Part shown: in pieces, positions 55,929 through 63,802 of the stretch | Layout of the letters: every line of letters begins with the position of its first letter | Position numbering within the stretch: the first letter of the stretch is position 1 | Origin: Magnetospirillum sp. | GTDB lineage: Bacteria; Pseudomonadota; Alphaproteobacteria; CACIAM-22H2 | Assembly (NCBI GenBank): GCA_027532905.1 | Contig: JAPZUA010000001.1 | Span: 273,565-337,564, forward strand | Direction: 5' to 3' | DNA length: 64,000 nucleotides | The notes under the pieces: model-generated | Databases searched by the model: none | Seen by the model: only the letters and a program-made list of their open reading frames with translations | Told to the model about the DNA's origin: nothing | Made by a program: the position numbers and the translations under genes

Positions 55929-56963
55929 TCAGCGCGGCAGCGACCCGATGTCCTTGTCCCACTTCGCCAGCAGACGACGCCGTTCCGACGCCTGGCCGTA
56001 CTTGACGAAGTCGTACTCGACAAGACGCAACTTCGAGAGGTCGGGCGCATTGGGCGGCAGCGGCGCCGACTTGTTGGAAGGCATCTGCAATTGGCCGGCT
56101 GCTTCGAAGCCAAGGCGCTGGGCTTCGGGCGTCAGCGCCCAGTCGTAGAAGCGGCGCGCCTGCGCGATATTGCGCGCACCGCGCACGATCGACATCGACC
56201 CGATTTCGTATCCCGTACCTTCGCTCGGCGTTGCCCAGCCGACCGGAAATCCTGCGTTGGCTTCCGTCACGGCATCGTGCACGAACGAAATCGAGACCGC
56301 CGTTTCGCCCCGCGCGACTGCCTTGATAGGGCCGGTCCCGGAGCGGGCATATGCGTTGATGTTCTTGTGGAGAGCAGCGAGATACTCGAACGCGTTCGCT
56401 TCGCCCATCAACTGCACGAGCGTCGCGATCACGACATAAGCGGTACCCGACGAATTCGGATTGGCGATCTGAACTTCGCCCTTGTAGACGGGCTTCAAAA
56501 GATCCGACCAGCTCGAGGGTGCGGGAATGTTTTTCTTGGCGAGCAGTTCTTTGTTGAAACCGAATCCAACGGCGCCCGAATAGATCCCGATCGACCGACC
56601 TTTGGATATCTCGTATTGGCGCAACGCCCACGGCTGCAGTTGATCGTTGGCTGCCGACCGGTATTCGACCGTTAGGTTCTCCTCCGCCGCGATCAAATGC
56701 GGATCTCCGGTGCCGCCGAACCACACGTCGGTGCGCGGGTTCTGCGCTTCGGCACGCAACTGCGCCAGGGCTTCGCCCGAACCGCGCTGCGTCATGTTGA
56801 CGGTAACGCCTGTCGCCACCTGGAAGCGCGTGGCGACAGCCTGGCACCACTCGACCTGCACCGAACACGCAAGATTGAGGGTTCCTTGCGCCGACGCGGG
56901 GTTTGCCGACACGGCGCACCAGCCAAGCGCCACGACAGTCATCGCAATCGATTTTCTGACCAT
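55929..56963 (-). CDS. ABC transporter substrate-binding protein (AfuA/FbpA-like)
   Basis: Periplasmic receptor of 344 residues. Signal peptide MVRKSIAMTVVALGWCAVSA ending near ASAQ; LNLACSVQVEWCQAVATRFQ and DVWFGGTGDPHLIAAEEN, YSGAVGFGFNKELL and WSDLLKPVYKGEVQIANPNSSGTA match the AfuA/FbpA group, whose members bind Fe3+, 2-aminoethylphosphonate or hexose phosphates. GGAGG precedes the ATG. First gene of a four-gene operon (receptor, permease, ATPase, HAD phosphatase); PHO-like repeats upstream favour a phosphorus-containing ligand over iron. Confidence 0.87.
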   Translation of the reverse strand: MVRKSIAMTVVALGWCAVSANPASAQGTLNLACSVQVEWCQAVATRFQVATGVTVNMTQRGSGEALAQLRAEAQNPRTDVWFGGTGDPHLIAAEENLTVEYRSAANDQLQPWALRQYEISKGRSIGIYSGAVGFGFNKELLAKKNIPAPSSWSDLLKPVYKGEVQIANPNSSGTAYVVIATLVQLMGEANAFEYLAALHKNINAYARSGTGPIKAVARGETAVSISFVHDAVTEANAGFPVGWATPSEGTGYEIGSMSIVRGARNIAQARRFYDWALTPEAQRLGFEAAGQLQMPSNKSAPLPPNAPDLSKLRLVEYDFVKYGQASERRRLLAKWDKDIGSLPR

Positions 56964-57009
56964 GATTTCCTCCGCTTCGGAGCCTGCGCGAGTCGCGACA
57001 CGCTCTCTG

Positions 57010-57085
57010 TAGTTTTGTTACGTTTTTGACAACGAGGCGCGCGGGTGACCCGCATTTCGTCATAAAACTGTCATAAACTTAAATG
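57010..57085. promoter_or_regulatory. PHO-box-like repeats upstream of the AfuA-like gene
   Basis: Plus strand: TCGTCAT (57057) and CTGTCAT (57068) at 11-bp spacing, pointing away from the binding-protein gene, with a weak third repeat. Minus strand, correctly oriented for that gene: TTGTCAAAAACGTAAC around 57014-57030, an imperfect box about 50 bp before its ATG. Which one is used is unclear. Confidence 0.5.
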
Positions 57086-57195
57086 TAAGGTCAAAGCAAG
57101 CCTATTATTTCGGCAAGCCCGTATTGATCGACAAACGTAATAAAACTAGATTTTAGTGCGTTCGCTGCTCGACCACACGCCAAATCGTGCCAAGA

Positions 57196-58092
57196 TCATC
57201 GACCAGCGAGCACGCGAGCCTCGCGCCGAAACAGCGCGCCAAGTGCGTCGGCGGCACGCCGAACCGCGGCGACCCGACGGAGATCACGGTGCACCACCAT
57301 GTACATGTCTTCGTCGAGCTCGGGGATCGGCTTGGTCAAGCGCACGAGACCCGGCTGGCCGTCACCCAGATGGCAAGGCAGTAGTGCAGCGCCAAGGCCG
57401 TCGCTGGCAGCCTGCACGCGCAGTACAGTCTCCGAAACACGCATAATGGTGCGAACGCGGCCTGCGATGGTGCGCGAAAAGCGCGCTTGCGGCGAATCTT
57501 CGGACCCGGTTTCCCGCGCGACGTAATCGATCCCGTCGATGCCGTCGCTTTCGCATCGCCCCGTTCGAGCAAGATAGCTTTGCGCCGCATAGACGGCGTT
57601 CGCCACGCGCGCCACCTTTCGTCCGGTCAGATCCGGCGCATCGGGGAGACGCAACATGCGCAAGGCGATGTCCGCCTCCCGCCGCGCCAAATCGACGGGC
57701 TGGCGCGTGGCCGTAAACACAAGAACAACCCCACCCAGCTCGGCTTCCAGCGCTCCGAAACGACGAACCAGAAACCAGGCGATCGAATTGACCGAGGTGA
57801 CCACGACGGGCCTGCGCTCCGGCTCGCTGGCGAGTTTCGCGCGGCGCAGGATCGTGGCAGCCCCGTCGTCCATCGCGCGCGCGCCGTCGAGCACTTCGCG
57901 CCCGAGAGGCGTCAAACGCAAAGCGTTCGGTAGTCTATCGAAGAGCGGCGCGCCCAGACGCACCTCGAGCGCTCGCACATGGCGGCCGAGCGTGGTTTGG
58001 CTGAGTCGGCTCGCTTTGGCGGCCTTCGCAAGGCTGCCTGCGCGCGCGACCGCCAGAAATGCGCGGATATCGTCCCAATCGGTCTCGCTCAT
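57196..58092 (-). CDS. LysR family transcriptional regulator
   Basis: Regulator of 298 residues. Helix-turn-helix AKAAKASRLSQTTLGRHVRALE near residues 20-42, then LGAPLFDRLPNALRLTPLG; effector domain follows (RREADIALRM, then LVRLTKPIPELDEDMYMVVH). This pattern (AGSLAKAAKASRLSQTTLGRHV) fits the GcvA-like/VtlR-like alphaproteobacterial branch. Start at ATG 58092; ATG 58101 or 58134 are alternatives. Not divergent from any gene, so its target is not indicated; it is the last gene inside island 2. Confidence 0.88.
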   Translation of the reverse strand: MSETDWDDIRAFLAVARAGSLAKAAKASRLSQTTLGRHVRALEVRLGAPLFDRLPNALRLTPLGREVLDGARAMDDGAATILRRAKLASEPERRPVVVTSVNSIAWFLVRRFGALEAELGGVVLVFTATRQPVDLARREADIALRMLRLPDAPDLTGRKVARVANAVYAAQSYLARTGRCESDGIDGIDYVARETGSEDSPQARFSRTIAGRVRTIMRVSETVLRVQAASDGLGAALLPCHLGDGQPGLVRLTKPIPELDEDMYMVVHRDLRRVAAVRRAADALGALFRREARVLAGR

Positions 58093-58687
58093 CGGCGCCA
58101 TCGTCGCGCAATCCAAGCGACCAGGGAAGGCCAATGCGGCAAAGGCAAGAGGACGGCTTCGCCGACGCGCGGACAGCCCTGTCCTCCGGGGCCGGTACCT
58201 AGATCGAAGAAAGGTGCGTATTTCATGTGCCCGAGCATGCCCGGACCTCGCGCCCTGGCGGCCCCGACAAGTTCGGGACCCTCCCCTTCACAACTGAGGG
58301 GCTCGGTGTCGCGATACGGCACTTCGACGCAGTCGGAAGATAGACGACACAGCCGGTCTAGACGCGCAGCGGAAGAGCAGGCATCGACGATCGCGACGTT
58401 GCCCGGCGTAGGCGGGACTGCCGTCTTTTGTCGCCGGGCTCAGTCAACGAGTATCCCGTCGGCGACGCATTCTTACAAGCCGACACAAGGCGCGCTTGCA
58501 GCGCCTTGAGGCCAGCGCTGCGGCGCGCAAGCCCGCAAAACTGATCCGCAATTGCGAAACGCTGTAGCAACACCGTGTGTCTGGATCGTGCCACGAATGG
58601 GCTTGTAGAGGCCTAATTCGTACCCGGTTCCGACCAAGACGCCTTGTGCCTTGGCCTGCAAGAAATGCAGGTTCTCTCGGGAATTGT
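58093..58687. other. Gene-free stretch at the tRNA-proximal island end
   Basis: About 600 bp where an integrase gene would be expected but none is found. Minus-strand frames at 58089-58322 and 58473-58661 have no recognisable features and may be decayed coding sequence. Confidence 0.45.
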
Positions 58688-58764
58688 TGGTCGGAGCGAG
58701 AGGATTCGAACCTCCGGCCCCTAGCTCCCGAAGCTAGTGCTCTACCAGGCTGAGCTACGCTCCG
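58688..58764 (-). tRNA. tRNA-Pro, anticodon CGG
   Basis: On the minus strand the gene starts CGGAGCG, has D-arm GCTCAGCCTGGTAGAGC, anticodon stem CTAGC/GCTAG around loop TTCGGGA (anticodon CGG), T-arm GGAGG-TTCGAAT-CCTCT, acceptor CGCTCCG, discriminator A and an encoded CCA. All four stems pair. Its 3' end faces the islands and its last 45 bases are repeated at 39294 and 114, so it is the integration target and remains intact. Confidence 0.97.
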
Positions 58765-58772
58765 ACCGATCG

Positions 58773-58793
58773 GGAGCGCTCGTATAGCGCTCC
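58773..58793. promoter_or_regulatory. Perfect hairpin upstream of tRNA-Pro
   Basis: GGAGCGCT and AGCGCTCC, perfect 8-bp arms with a 5-base loop, nine bases beyond the 5' end of the tRNA and 75 bp before the divergent transglycosylase gene. No T-run; could separate the divergent units or be an operator. Confidence 0.45.
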
Positions 58794-58867
58794 TCGCCGG
58801 GGCGCGCAAGCCTTGCGCTTCGTAAGGGTCTCGGGCTTGGCATGGGGGTTGCTGTACCGAGGGGGCC

Positions 58868-59626
58868 ATGATCGAAAAAACCGCCCAGAGCCCCGCCCAG
58901 ACACCCCGCGTGTCCCCGCAGATCGCCAGCGCCTTGGCCGAGCCCGCCAAACGCGGCAAGGCCGGCTTCGACGAGCTTTTGGCCATCGCCAATCGCGAAA
59001 GTGCATTGAAACCCAACGCCCAAAGCAAAAACTCGTCGGCGACGGGCTTGTTCCAATTCACCGAACAGACCTGGCTCGACCTCGTGCGCAGCCACGGCGC
59101 CAAATACGGCATCGGCGATCTCGCCAAAAAGATCGCGAAGAACCAGACCACCGGCCGGAACGAAGTGCCGAGCCAGGAAGACCGGGCGGCAATTCTTGCC
59201 CTGCGCAAGGACCCCAAAATGGCGGCCGCCATGGCGGGCGAACTGACCGAGAAGAACCGCACCTCGCTGCAGAAGGTGCTCGGCCGCGAACCCACCTACC
59301 AGGAAGTCTACGCCGCCCATTTCCTGGGTGCGCGCGGGGCCATCCGGCTCATCAAAGCGGCGGAAGAATCGCCCGATACGCCCTCCAACAAATTGCTGCC
59401 CGCCGCCGCCAACGCGAACCGCGCCGTGTTCCACGACCGCGAAGCGCGCCGCTTCCGCACGGCGGGCGAAGTGGCCCAGCGCCTCGAAGTGGCGCAGACC
59501 CAAGCACCTTCAGCCCAGACTTCAGCGCAGCCCGCGAGGCGCGACTATCTCGACGGCATTGCGACAGTGCGGGGATCCCAAGCGCCCGTGCTGTCCTCGC
59601 TGCTGCAAGCGCAGCTCGCGAGTTAG
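58868..59626 (+). CDS. Lytic transglycosylase-like (lysozyme fold) protein
   Basis: Protein of 252 residues with an SLT-type muramidase domain in its first half: FDELLAIANRESALKPNAQ includes the catalytic Glu, and SSATGLFQFTEQTWL is the family's second motif; YAAHFLGARGAIRLI follows. No signal peptide is evident. The C-terminal third is Gln/Ala-rich and probably flexible. Cleaves peptidoglycan, perhaps to open the wall for a machine such as the flagellum. First gene of the backbone beyond the tRNA. Confidence 0.82.
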   Translation: MIEKTAQSPAQTPRVSPQIASALAEPAKRGKAGFDELLAIANRESALKPNAQSKNSSATGLFQFTEQTWLDLVRSHGAKYGIGDLAKKIAKNQTTGRNEVPSQEDRAAILALRKDPKMAAAMAGELTEKNRTSLQKVLGREPTYQEVYAAHFLGARGAIRLIKAAEESPDTPSNKLLPAAANANRAVFHDREARRFRTAGEVAQRLEVAQTQAPSAQTSAQPARRDYLDGIATVRGSQAPVLSSLLQAQLAS

Positions 59627-59636
59627 GGTTCGCGAG

Positions 59637-60671
59637 CTAATAGCCGCGCTGGATCGCGAAATCCACGAGTTCGACCAAAGCGCGCTTCTCCGGCCCGTCG
59701 GCGAAGATGCCGAGCGCATCGCGCGCGATGCGACCGTAATGGCGCGCCCGCTCAATCGTGTCGTCGAGCGCCCGGTGCTTGCGCATGAGCTCAAGCGCAT
59801 GGGCGAAATCGCCCTCTTTCTGATCGAGCTCTTCGAGCGTGCGGCGCCAGAACACGCGCTCGCTTTCCTCGCCGCGCAGGAACGAGAGAACCACCGGCAG
59901 CGTGATCTTGCCGTCGCGGAAATCGTCGCCGCTGTTTTTGCCCATGTCGGCGCTCGAAGCGCCGTAGTCGAGCACGTCGTCGACGAGCTGGAAGGCGATG
60001 CCGAGATTGAGGCCGTAGGTTTCGAGCGCGTCTTCCTCGGCCTTGGGCCGGTCGGCGACGGCAGCACCCACGCGACACGCCGCCGCGAACAAGGCGGCCG
60101 TCTTGGCGCTGACGACTTCGAGATAGGCCTGCTCCGAAGTTTCGGTGTCGTTGGCGGTGGCAAGCTGCAGAACTTCGCCCTCCGCGATCGTGGCCGACGC
60201 GGTCGAAAGGATGCCGAGCACGGCAAGCGAGCCGTCTTCGACCATCAGCTGGAACGAGCGGCTGAACAGGAAATCGCCGACCAACACGCTCGCCTTGTTG
60301 CCCCACAGCGCGTTGGCCGTGGCGCGGCCGCGGCGCAGATCGCTTTCGTCGACGACGTCGTCGTGCAGCAGCGTGGCCGTGTGGATGAACTCGACGCAAG
60401 CCGCAAGCTGGATGTGCCGGTCGCCGCGATAGCCGCACATGCGGGCTGCCGCCAGCGTCAGCATCGGGCGCATGCGCTTGCCGCCGGCCGCCACGATGTG
60501 GCTCGCGAGCTGCGGGATCAGCGGCACCGAAGAATGCATGCGCCGCAGGATCGCTTCGTTGACCGCTTTGATGTCTTCCGCGCACAACGCGACCAGCGCA
60601 TCGAGACCGTTTTTCGCGGCCCCGCGCGCGTTGCGCCCACGCTCGCCTTCGAGATTTACGACGACTGCCAC
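59637..60671 (-). CDS. ispB: Octaprenyl (polyprenyl) diphosphate synthase
   Basis: Trans-isoprenyl diphosphate synthase of 344 residues that builds the ubiquinone side chain. First Asp-rich motif DDVVD at 104-108, second DDVLD at 231-235, GGKRMRP at the IPP site and LWGNKASVLVGDFL between. GTG start at 60671 with AGGGGAG upstream. Converges with the transglycosylase gene and diverges from the methyltransferase. A housekeeping gene, marking chromosomal backbone. Confidence 0.95.
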   Translation of the reverse strand: MAVVVNLEGERGRNARGAAKNGLDALVALCAEDIKAVNEAILRRMHSSVPLIPQLASHIVAAGGKRMRPMLTLAAARMCGYRGDRHIQLAACVEFIHTATLLHDDVVDESDLRRGRATANALWGNKASVLVGDFLFSRSFQLMVEDGSLAVLGILSTASATIAEGEVLQLATANDTETSEQAYLEVVSAKTAALFAAACRVGAAVADRPKAEEDALETYGLNLGIAFQLVDDVLDYGASSADMGKNSGDDFRDGKITLPVVLSFLRGEESERVFWRRTLEELDQKEGDFAHALELMRKHRALDDTIERARHYGRIARDALGIFADGPEKRALVELVDFAIQRGY

Positions 60672-60785
60672 CGGCTGCTCCCCCTTGCCGCTTGACGCGG
60701 CCTGCTACCGCGACCGAGCATAGGCGCTGAGGCGCAGAATTCAAGTCTCGCCTTCGCCTGCCCTCTTGCCGAAACGCTGCCCCTT

Positions 60786-61532
60786 TTGAGCGATCCTGCC
60801 TTCACCGACGACCGACTGCTCGACGGCCGCGTGGCGCTGCGCCAGAGTGCCGACGGCTATCGTGCGGCCATCGATCCCGTCCTTCTCGCAGCTGCAATCC
60901 CATTGTCGATACGCCATGCGCTCGAGCTTGGCTGCGGTGCCGGGGCTGCGAGTCTGTGCGCCCTTGCGCGCCTGCCGGATTTGCGCATCCTCGGCCTCGA
61001 ACGCGATGCGGGCACAGCCGAACTTGCGCGCACCAACGCCGCAGCGAACGACATGGCCCAGCGCTTCGAAGTCGAGATCGGCGACGTACGCAGCTTCGCA
61101 AAAACCGGCTTCGATCTTGTGTTCGCAAACCCGCCCTATCTGCCGCCGCAGCGCGCGCAAGCCTCGCCGCACGCGGCACGCGCGACCGCCAATGTCGAAG
61201 GCGATGCGACCCTTGGCCACTGGATCGCGGCTGCCTTGCGCGCCGTGGCGCCGCGTGGGCATGTGCTGTTCGTGCAGCGCGCCGACCGGCTCGACGATCT
61301 CATCGCAGGTTTGCACGGCCATGCCGGCGAAATCGTGGTGTTTCCGCTATGGCCCAAAACAGGCGTGCCCGCCAAACGCATCCTCGTGCGTGCGCGCAAA
61401 GGTATCGCGACCCCGCTGCGCCTCGCCGCCGGCCTCGTGCTGCACGAAGCCGACGGCAGCTACACGGCGGCAGCCGATGCGGTTCTGCGCGGCCGTTCGG
61501 CACTGGCTCTCGATGCACCCGAGCGTGTATAG
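60786..61532 (+). CDS. TrmN6-like N6-adenine tRNA methyltransferase
   Basis: SAM-dependent methyltransferase of 248 residues. LELGCGAGAAS (47-56) binds SAM and NPPY (115-118) is the N6-adenine catalytic motif; the N-terminal half resembles tRNA1(Val) A37 methyltransferase. TTG start at 60786 by frame limits; no ATG lies in the N-terminal region. The C-terminal ADGSYTAAADAVLRG is common in alphaproteobacterial members. Next to ispB and the S49 peptidase, a familiar alphaproteobacterial neighbourhood. Confidence 0.87.
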   Translation: MSDPAFTDDRLLDGRVALRQSADGYRAAIDPVLLAAAIPLSIRHALELGCGAGAASLCALARLPDLRILGLERDAGTAELARTNAAANDMAQRFEVEIGDVRSFAKTGFDLVFANPPYLPPQRAQASPHAARATANVEGDATLGHWIAAALRAVAPRGHVLFVQRADRLDDLIAGLHGHAGEIVVFPLWPKTGVPAKRILVRARKGIATPLRLAAGLVLHEADGSYTAAADAVLRGRSALALDAPERV

Positions 61533-61543
61533 ATAGGCGGAAG

Positions 61544-62395
61544 ATGAATCTCCGCGACACGATCGAACGTTTTCTCGGCCGCACGCCGCCCGCGCGCGTG
61601 GCGGTCCTGCGCCTCGAAGGCGCCATCGGCATGGGCGGTTCGCGCGGGCTATCGCTTGCCCGGCTTGCAGGCCCGCTCGAAGCCGCGTTCAAGGCCGAGG
61701 ATTACGCTGCCGTGGCCCTCATCCTCAATTCGCCGGGCGGCTCGGCCGCACAATCTGCGTTGATCGGCAGCCGCATTCGCGCCCTTGCCGACGAACACAA
61801 AAAGCCGGTCTACGCCTATGTCGAGGATGTGGCGGCCTCGGGCGGCTATTGGCTTGCCTGTGCCGCCGACGAGATCATGGCCGACGCCAACTCGGTCGTG
61901 GGCTCGATCGGCGTGATCGCAGCCGGCTTCGGCTTTGCCGAGGCGATCGCGCGCCTGGGCGTGGAGCGCCGCCTCTACACGGCGGGCCGCAACAAATCGC
62001 TGCTCGATCCGTTTGTGCCTGCCAAACAAGAAGACATCGACCGCCTCAAGGCGCTGCAGGCCGAGATCCACGCCAATTTCATCGCCTGGGTGCGGAACAG
62101 GCGCGGGACCCGCCTTGCGGGCGACGACGCCACCTTGTTCGAAGGCGCTTTCTGGACCGGTGCGCAGGCCAAACAACTGGGCCTCATCGACGCGCTCGGC
62201 GACGCGCGCAGCGATCTGCGTCGGCGCTTCGGCGACAAGGTGCGCTTTCGCCGCTTCGGGGCGCGCGACGGCGCTTTGCGGCGCTGGATCGGGCTTGCGC
62301 AAGGCAATCCCTTCGGTGCGGGTGCTGCCGCCTGGCCGCAGGAGGCGCTCGAAGCGCTCGAGACGCGCGCTTTGTGGGCGCGCTACGGGCTCTGA
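61544..62395 (+). CDS. S49 family serine peptidase (SohB/SppA-like)
   Basis: Peptidase of 283 residues. Nucleophile Ser99 in VAASGGYW and general-base Lys151 in AGRNKSLLDPF give the Ser-Lys dyad; LILNSPGGSA forms the oxyanion part. No clear N-terminal membrane anchor, so shorter than SppA. ATG at 61544 eleven bases behind the methyltransferase, AGGCGGA upstream. Probably degrades membrane-derived peptides. Confidence 0.92.
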   Translation: MNLRDTIERFLGRTPPARVAVLRLEGAIGMGGSRGLSLARLAGPLEAAFKAEDYAAVALILNSPGGSAAQSALIGSRIRALADEHKKPVYAYVEDVAASGGYWLACAADEIMADANSVVGSIGVIAAGFGFAEAIARLGVERRLYTAGRNKSLLDPFVPAKQEDIDRLKALQAEIHANFIAWVRNRRGTRLAGDDATLFEGAFWTGAQAKQLGLIDALGDARSDLRRRFGDKVRFRRFGARDGALRRWIGLAQGNPFGAGAAAWPQEALEALETRALWARYGL

Positions 62396-62417
62396 CGGCG
62401 ATGGAGAAAATTTAACC

Positions 62418-62666
62418 ATGGGCTTTTCCTTCGCCAAACTCCTGCTGCTGATCGTGGTGCTGGCCGCCGTGTGGTTCGGCTGGCGCTACTTGCGCATCCG
62501 CGAGAAGGAGCAGGAGATCGCGGCCGAACGCGCGCGCCAGGGCGGTGTAGCCAAAGCCGCCCTCAAAGAAGAGGCCGAAATCCTGGCCCCCTGCCGCGTG
62601 TGCAAGGCGTTTGTCGCCAAAGGCTCCGCCCCGTGCGCCCGCCAAGACTGCCCGCAACGCGGCTGA
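62418..62666 (+). CDS. Small membrane-anchored protein with four cysteines
   Basis: Protein of 82 residues: one membrane helix (LLLLIVVLAAVWFGW), a basic/acidic helix, then C59-x-x-C62 and C73-x4-C78, a likely zinc-ribbon pair. 22 bp behind the S49 peptidase in the same direction. Function unknown; the layout resembles small conserved alphaproteobacterial proteins rather than a random frame. Confidence 0.75.
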   Translation: MGFSFAKLLLLIVVLAAVWFGWRYLRIREKEQEIAAERARQGGVAKAALKEEAEILAPCRVCKAFVAKGSAPCARQDCPQRG

Positions 62667-63089
62667 AATAGGTTACCAAACGCGACAAACAGCGACGGTC
62701 GCCGATTTAACCCATTGATATTTCACAAATGTAACCACGACGACGATTCGAGGTTACATATTGCGGCGGCCGGTTTACGGGGCCACTGCCGTTCGTCTTT
62801 CTTTACATTTCAAACAGCGCACGCCGCTGGGCACGCCCCCGACAACGATGGCTGATTCGACTATAGCGTATCGATTTTATCAAGAACAAAGTAACTAATC
62901 CAAAATAGGTAAATAACCTTATCAAATACGCGAAAACCGCAATTGCGCGAATAAAGCACCTATATCCCGCTGCGTTCGGGACCAAACGTCGCTGGTAGTC
63001 ACAGCAGCTAACCTCGCGTGCGTTGGAGTCAAGTTTCGTGACCCCGCAAACTTGCGTCCTTGTGACGTGGGAGTAGATCAAAGTCGCGA
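62667..63089. other. AT-richer intergenic stretch without genes
   Basis: Base composition drops noticeably after 62670. Repeated GGTTAC/GTAACC words occur (62690, 62730, 62750) but no clear structure. The minus-strand frame at 62803-63096 has no family features. Confidence 0.5.
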
Positions 63090-63183
63090 TTGTCACAAAG
63101 ACAACTATAGGGTAAATTCATATTCTCATCCTCTCCTCCCCCCGGTCGTGCGTCCGTCCAAAGCCGTGCGACCGGGGTTTCTA
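63090..63183 (+). ncRNA. Candidate small RNA with promoter and terminator
   Basis: A sigma70-like promoter TTGTCA (63090) - 17 bp - TAAATT (63113-63118) is followed after about seven bases by a CU-rich leader (CTCTCCTCCCCCC) and a hairpin CCCCGGTCG (63140-63148) / CGACCGGGG (63169-63177) ending TTTCTATTT, a good intrinsic terminator. The RNA would be about 60 nt from around 63125. The CUCCUCC word can pair with ribosome-binding sites and is a hallmark of several alphaproteobacterial sRNAs. Confidence 0.5.
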
Positions 63184-63227
63184 TTTGAACAATGCGATTG
63201 GAGCCGCACGCGGCCATGGTCTGCTAA

Positions 63228-63797
63228 TTGCGAATTCTCAAAGAGAGTCTCTTTATCGGATTCGATAGAAACTTGATGGAAGAATTGCCTTTGAGGAATG
63301 CACCTATACAAAGCAATTGCGGAAGAAGTACTAAAAGAGACTCCCAAAGTTCCACTGGAAACGGTGGGGTTTTTCATTCGTTTAAATATGGAGTGTGGCA
63401 ATACCCAACTCCCTTTAATCCATCCGATTGGTTCGGCTTTGTATATCGCATAACGGAACTTGATACTGGCCACGAATACATCGGCAAGAAGAACTTTACG
63501 CGGACCAACCGAAAGAAGGTCGCTGGGAGGAAGAATCGTAAACGTGTCGTATCCGAATCAGACTGGCGGACATATACGGGTTCATCGACGTACTTAAATG
63601 AAGCAATCCAAAAGCGGGGGATCGACGGGTATAAGTTCGAGATAATCTAACTGCATAAAACGAAGGGTTCACTTCATTACGCAGAAGTTCGCCAGTTGAT
63701 ATTGGAGGATGCACTGCGCGCGACATTGCCTGACGGCGCACGAAAGTTCTATAATCAGATGGTGAACTCGGTACGTTTCATTCCACCGATGGATTGA
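63228..63797 (+). pseudogene. SegE-like GIY-YIG nuclease gene with an in-frame stop
   Basis: The frame encodes WFGFVYRITELDTGHEYIGKKNF, the GFVY...YIGKK start of phage Seg-like GIY-YIG nucleases, then RVVSESDWRTYTGSS and a C-terminus. A TAA at 63648-63650 interrupts it, but the same frame continues with LHKTKGSLHYAEVRQLI and ends at TGA 63795-63797, exactly as family members do. A single substitution would restore it. The true start is unclear; ATG at 63228 or 63273. The family is phage-associated. Confidence 0.65.
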
Positions 63798-63802
63798 ATG
63801 TG

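Larger units (their letters stand above)
39294..58687. mobile_element. Putative genomic island 2 (phosphorus acquisition), tRNA-Pro site
   Basis: Region between a perfect tRNA-Pro 3' repeat and the intact tRNA gene. It holds phoX, two AfuABC/PhnSTUV-like importers, a Na/Pi cotransporter, phnDCEE, a HAD phosphatase and a LysR regulator, with PHO-box-like sites. No integrase is visible; a decayed IS3-type element lies at 51.3-51.8 kb. The perfect repeat and position next to the intact tRNA suggest it entered after island 1. Confidence 0.6.

Noticed and set aside
62803-63096. Minus-strand frame in the AT-rich gap
   Set aside because: No ribosome site or family features, and it overlaps the sRNA promoter.
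63299-63454. A 51-residue plus-strand frame with reasonable composition
   Set aside because: Overlaps the SegE-like frame, which has the recognisable motifs; the alternative could be chance.
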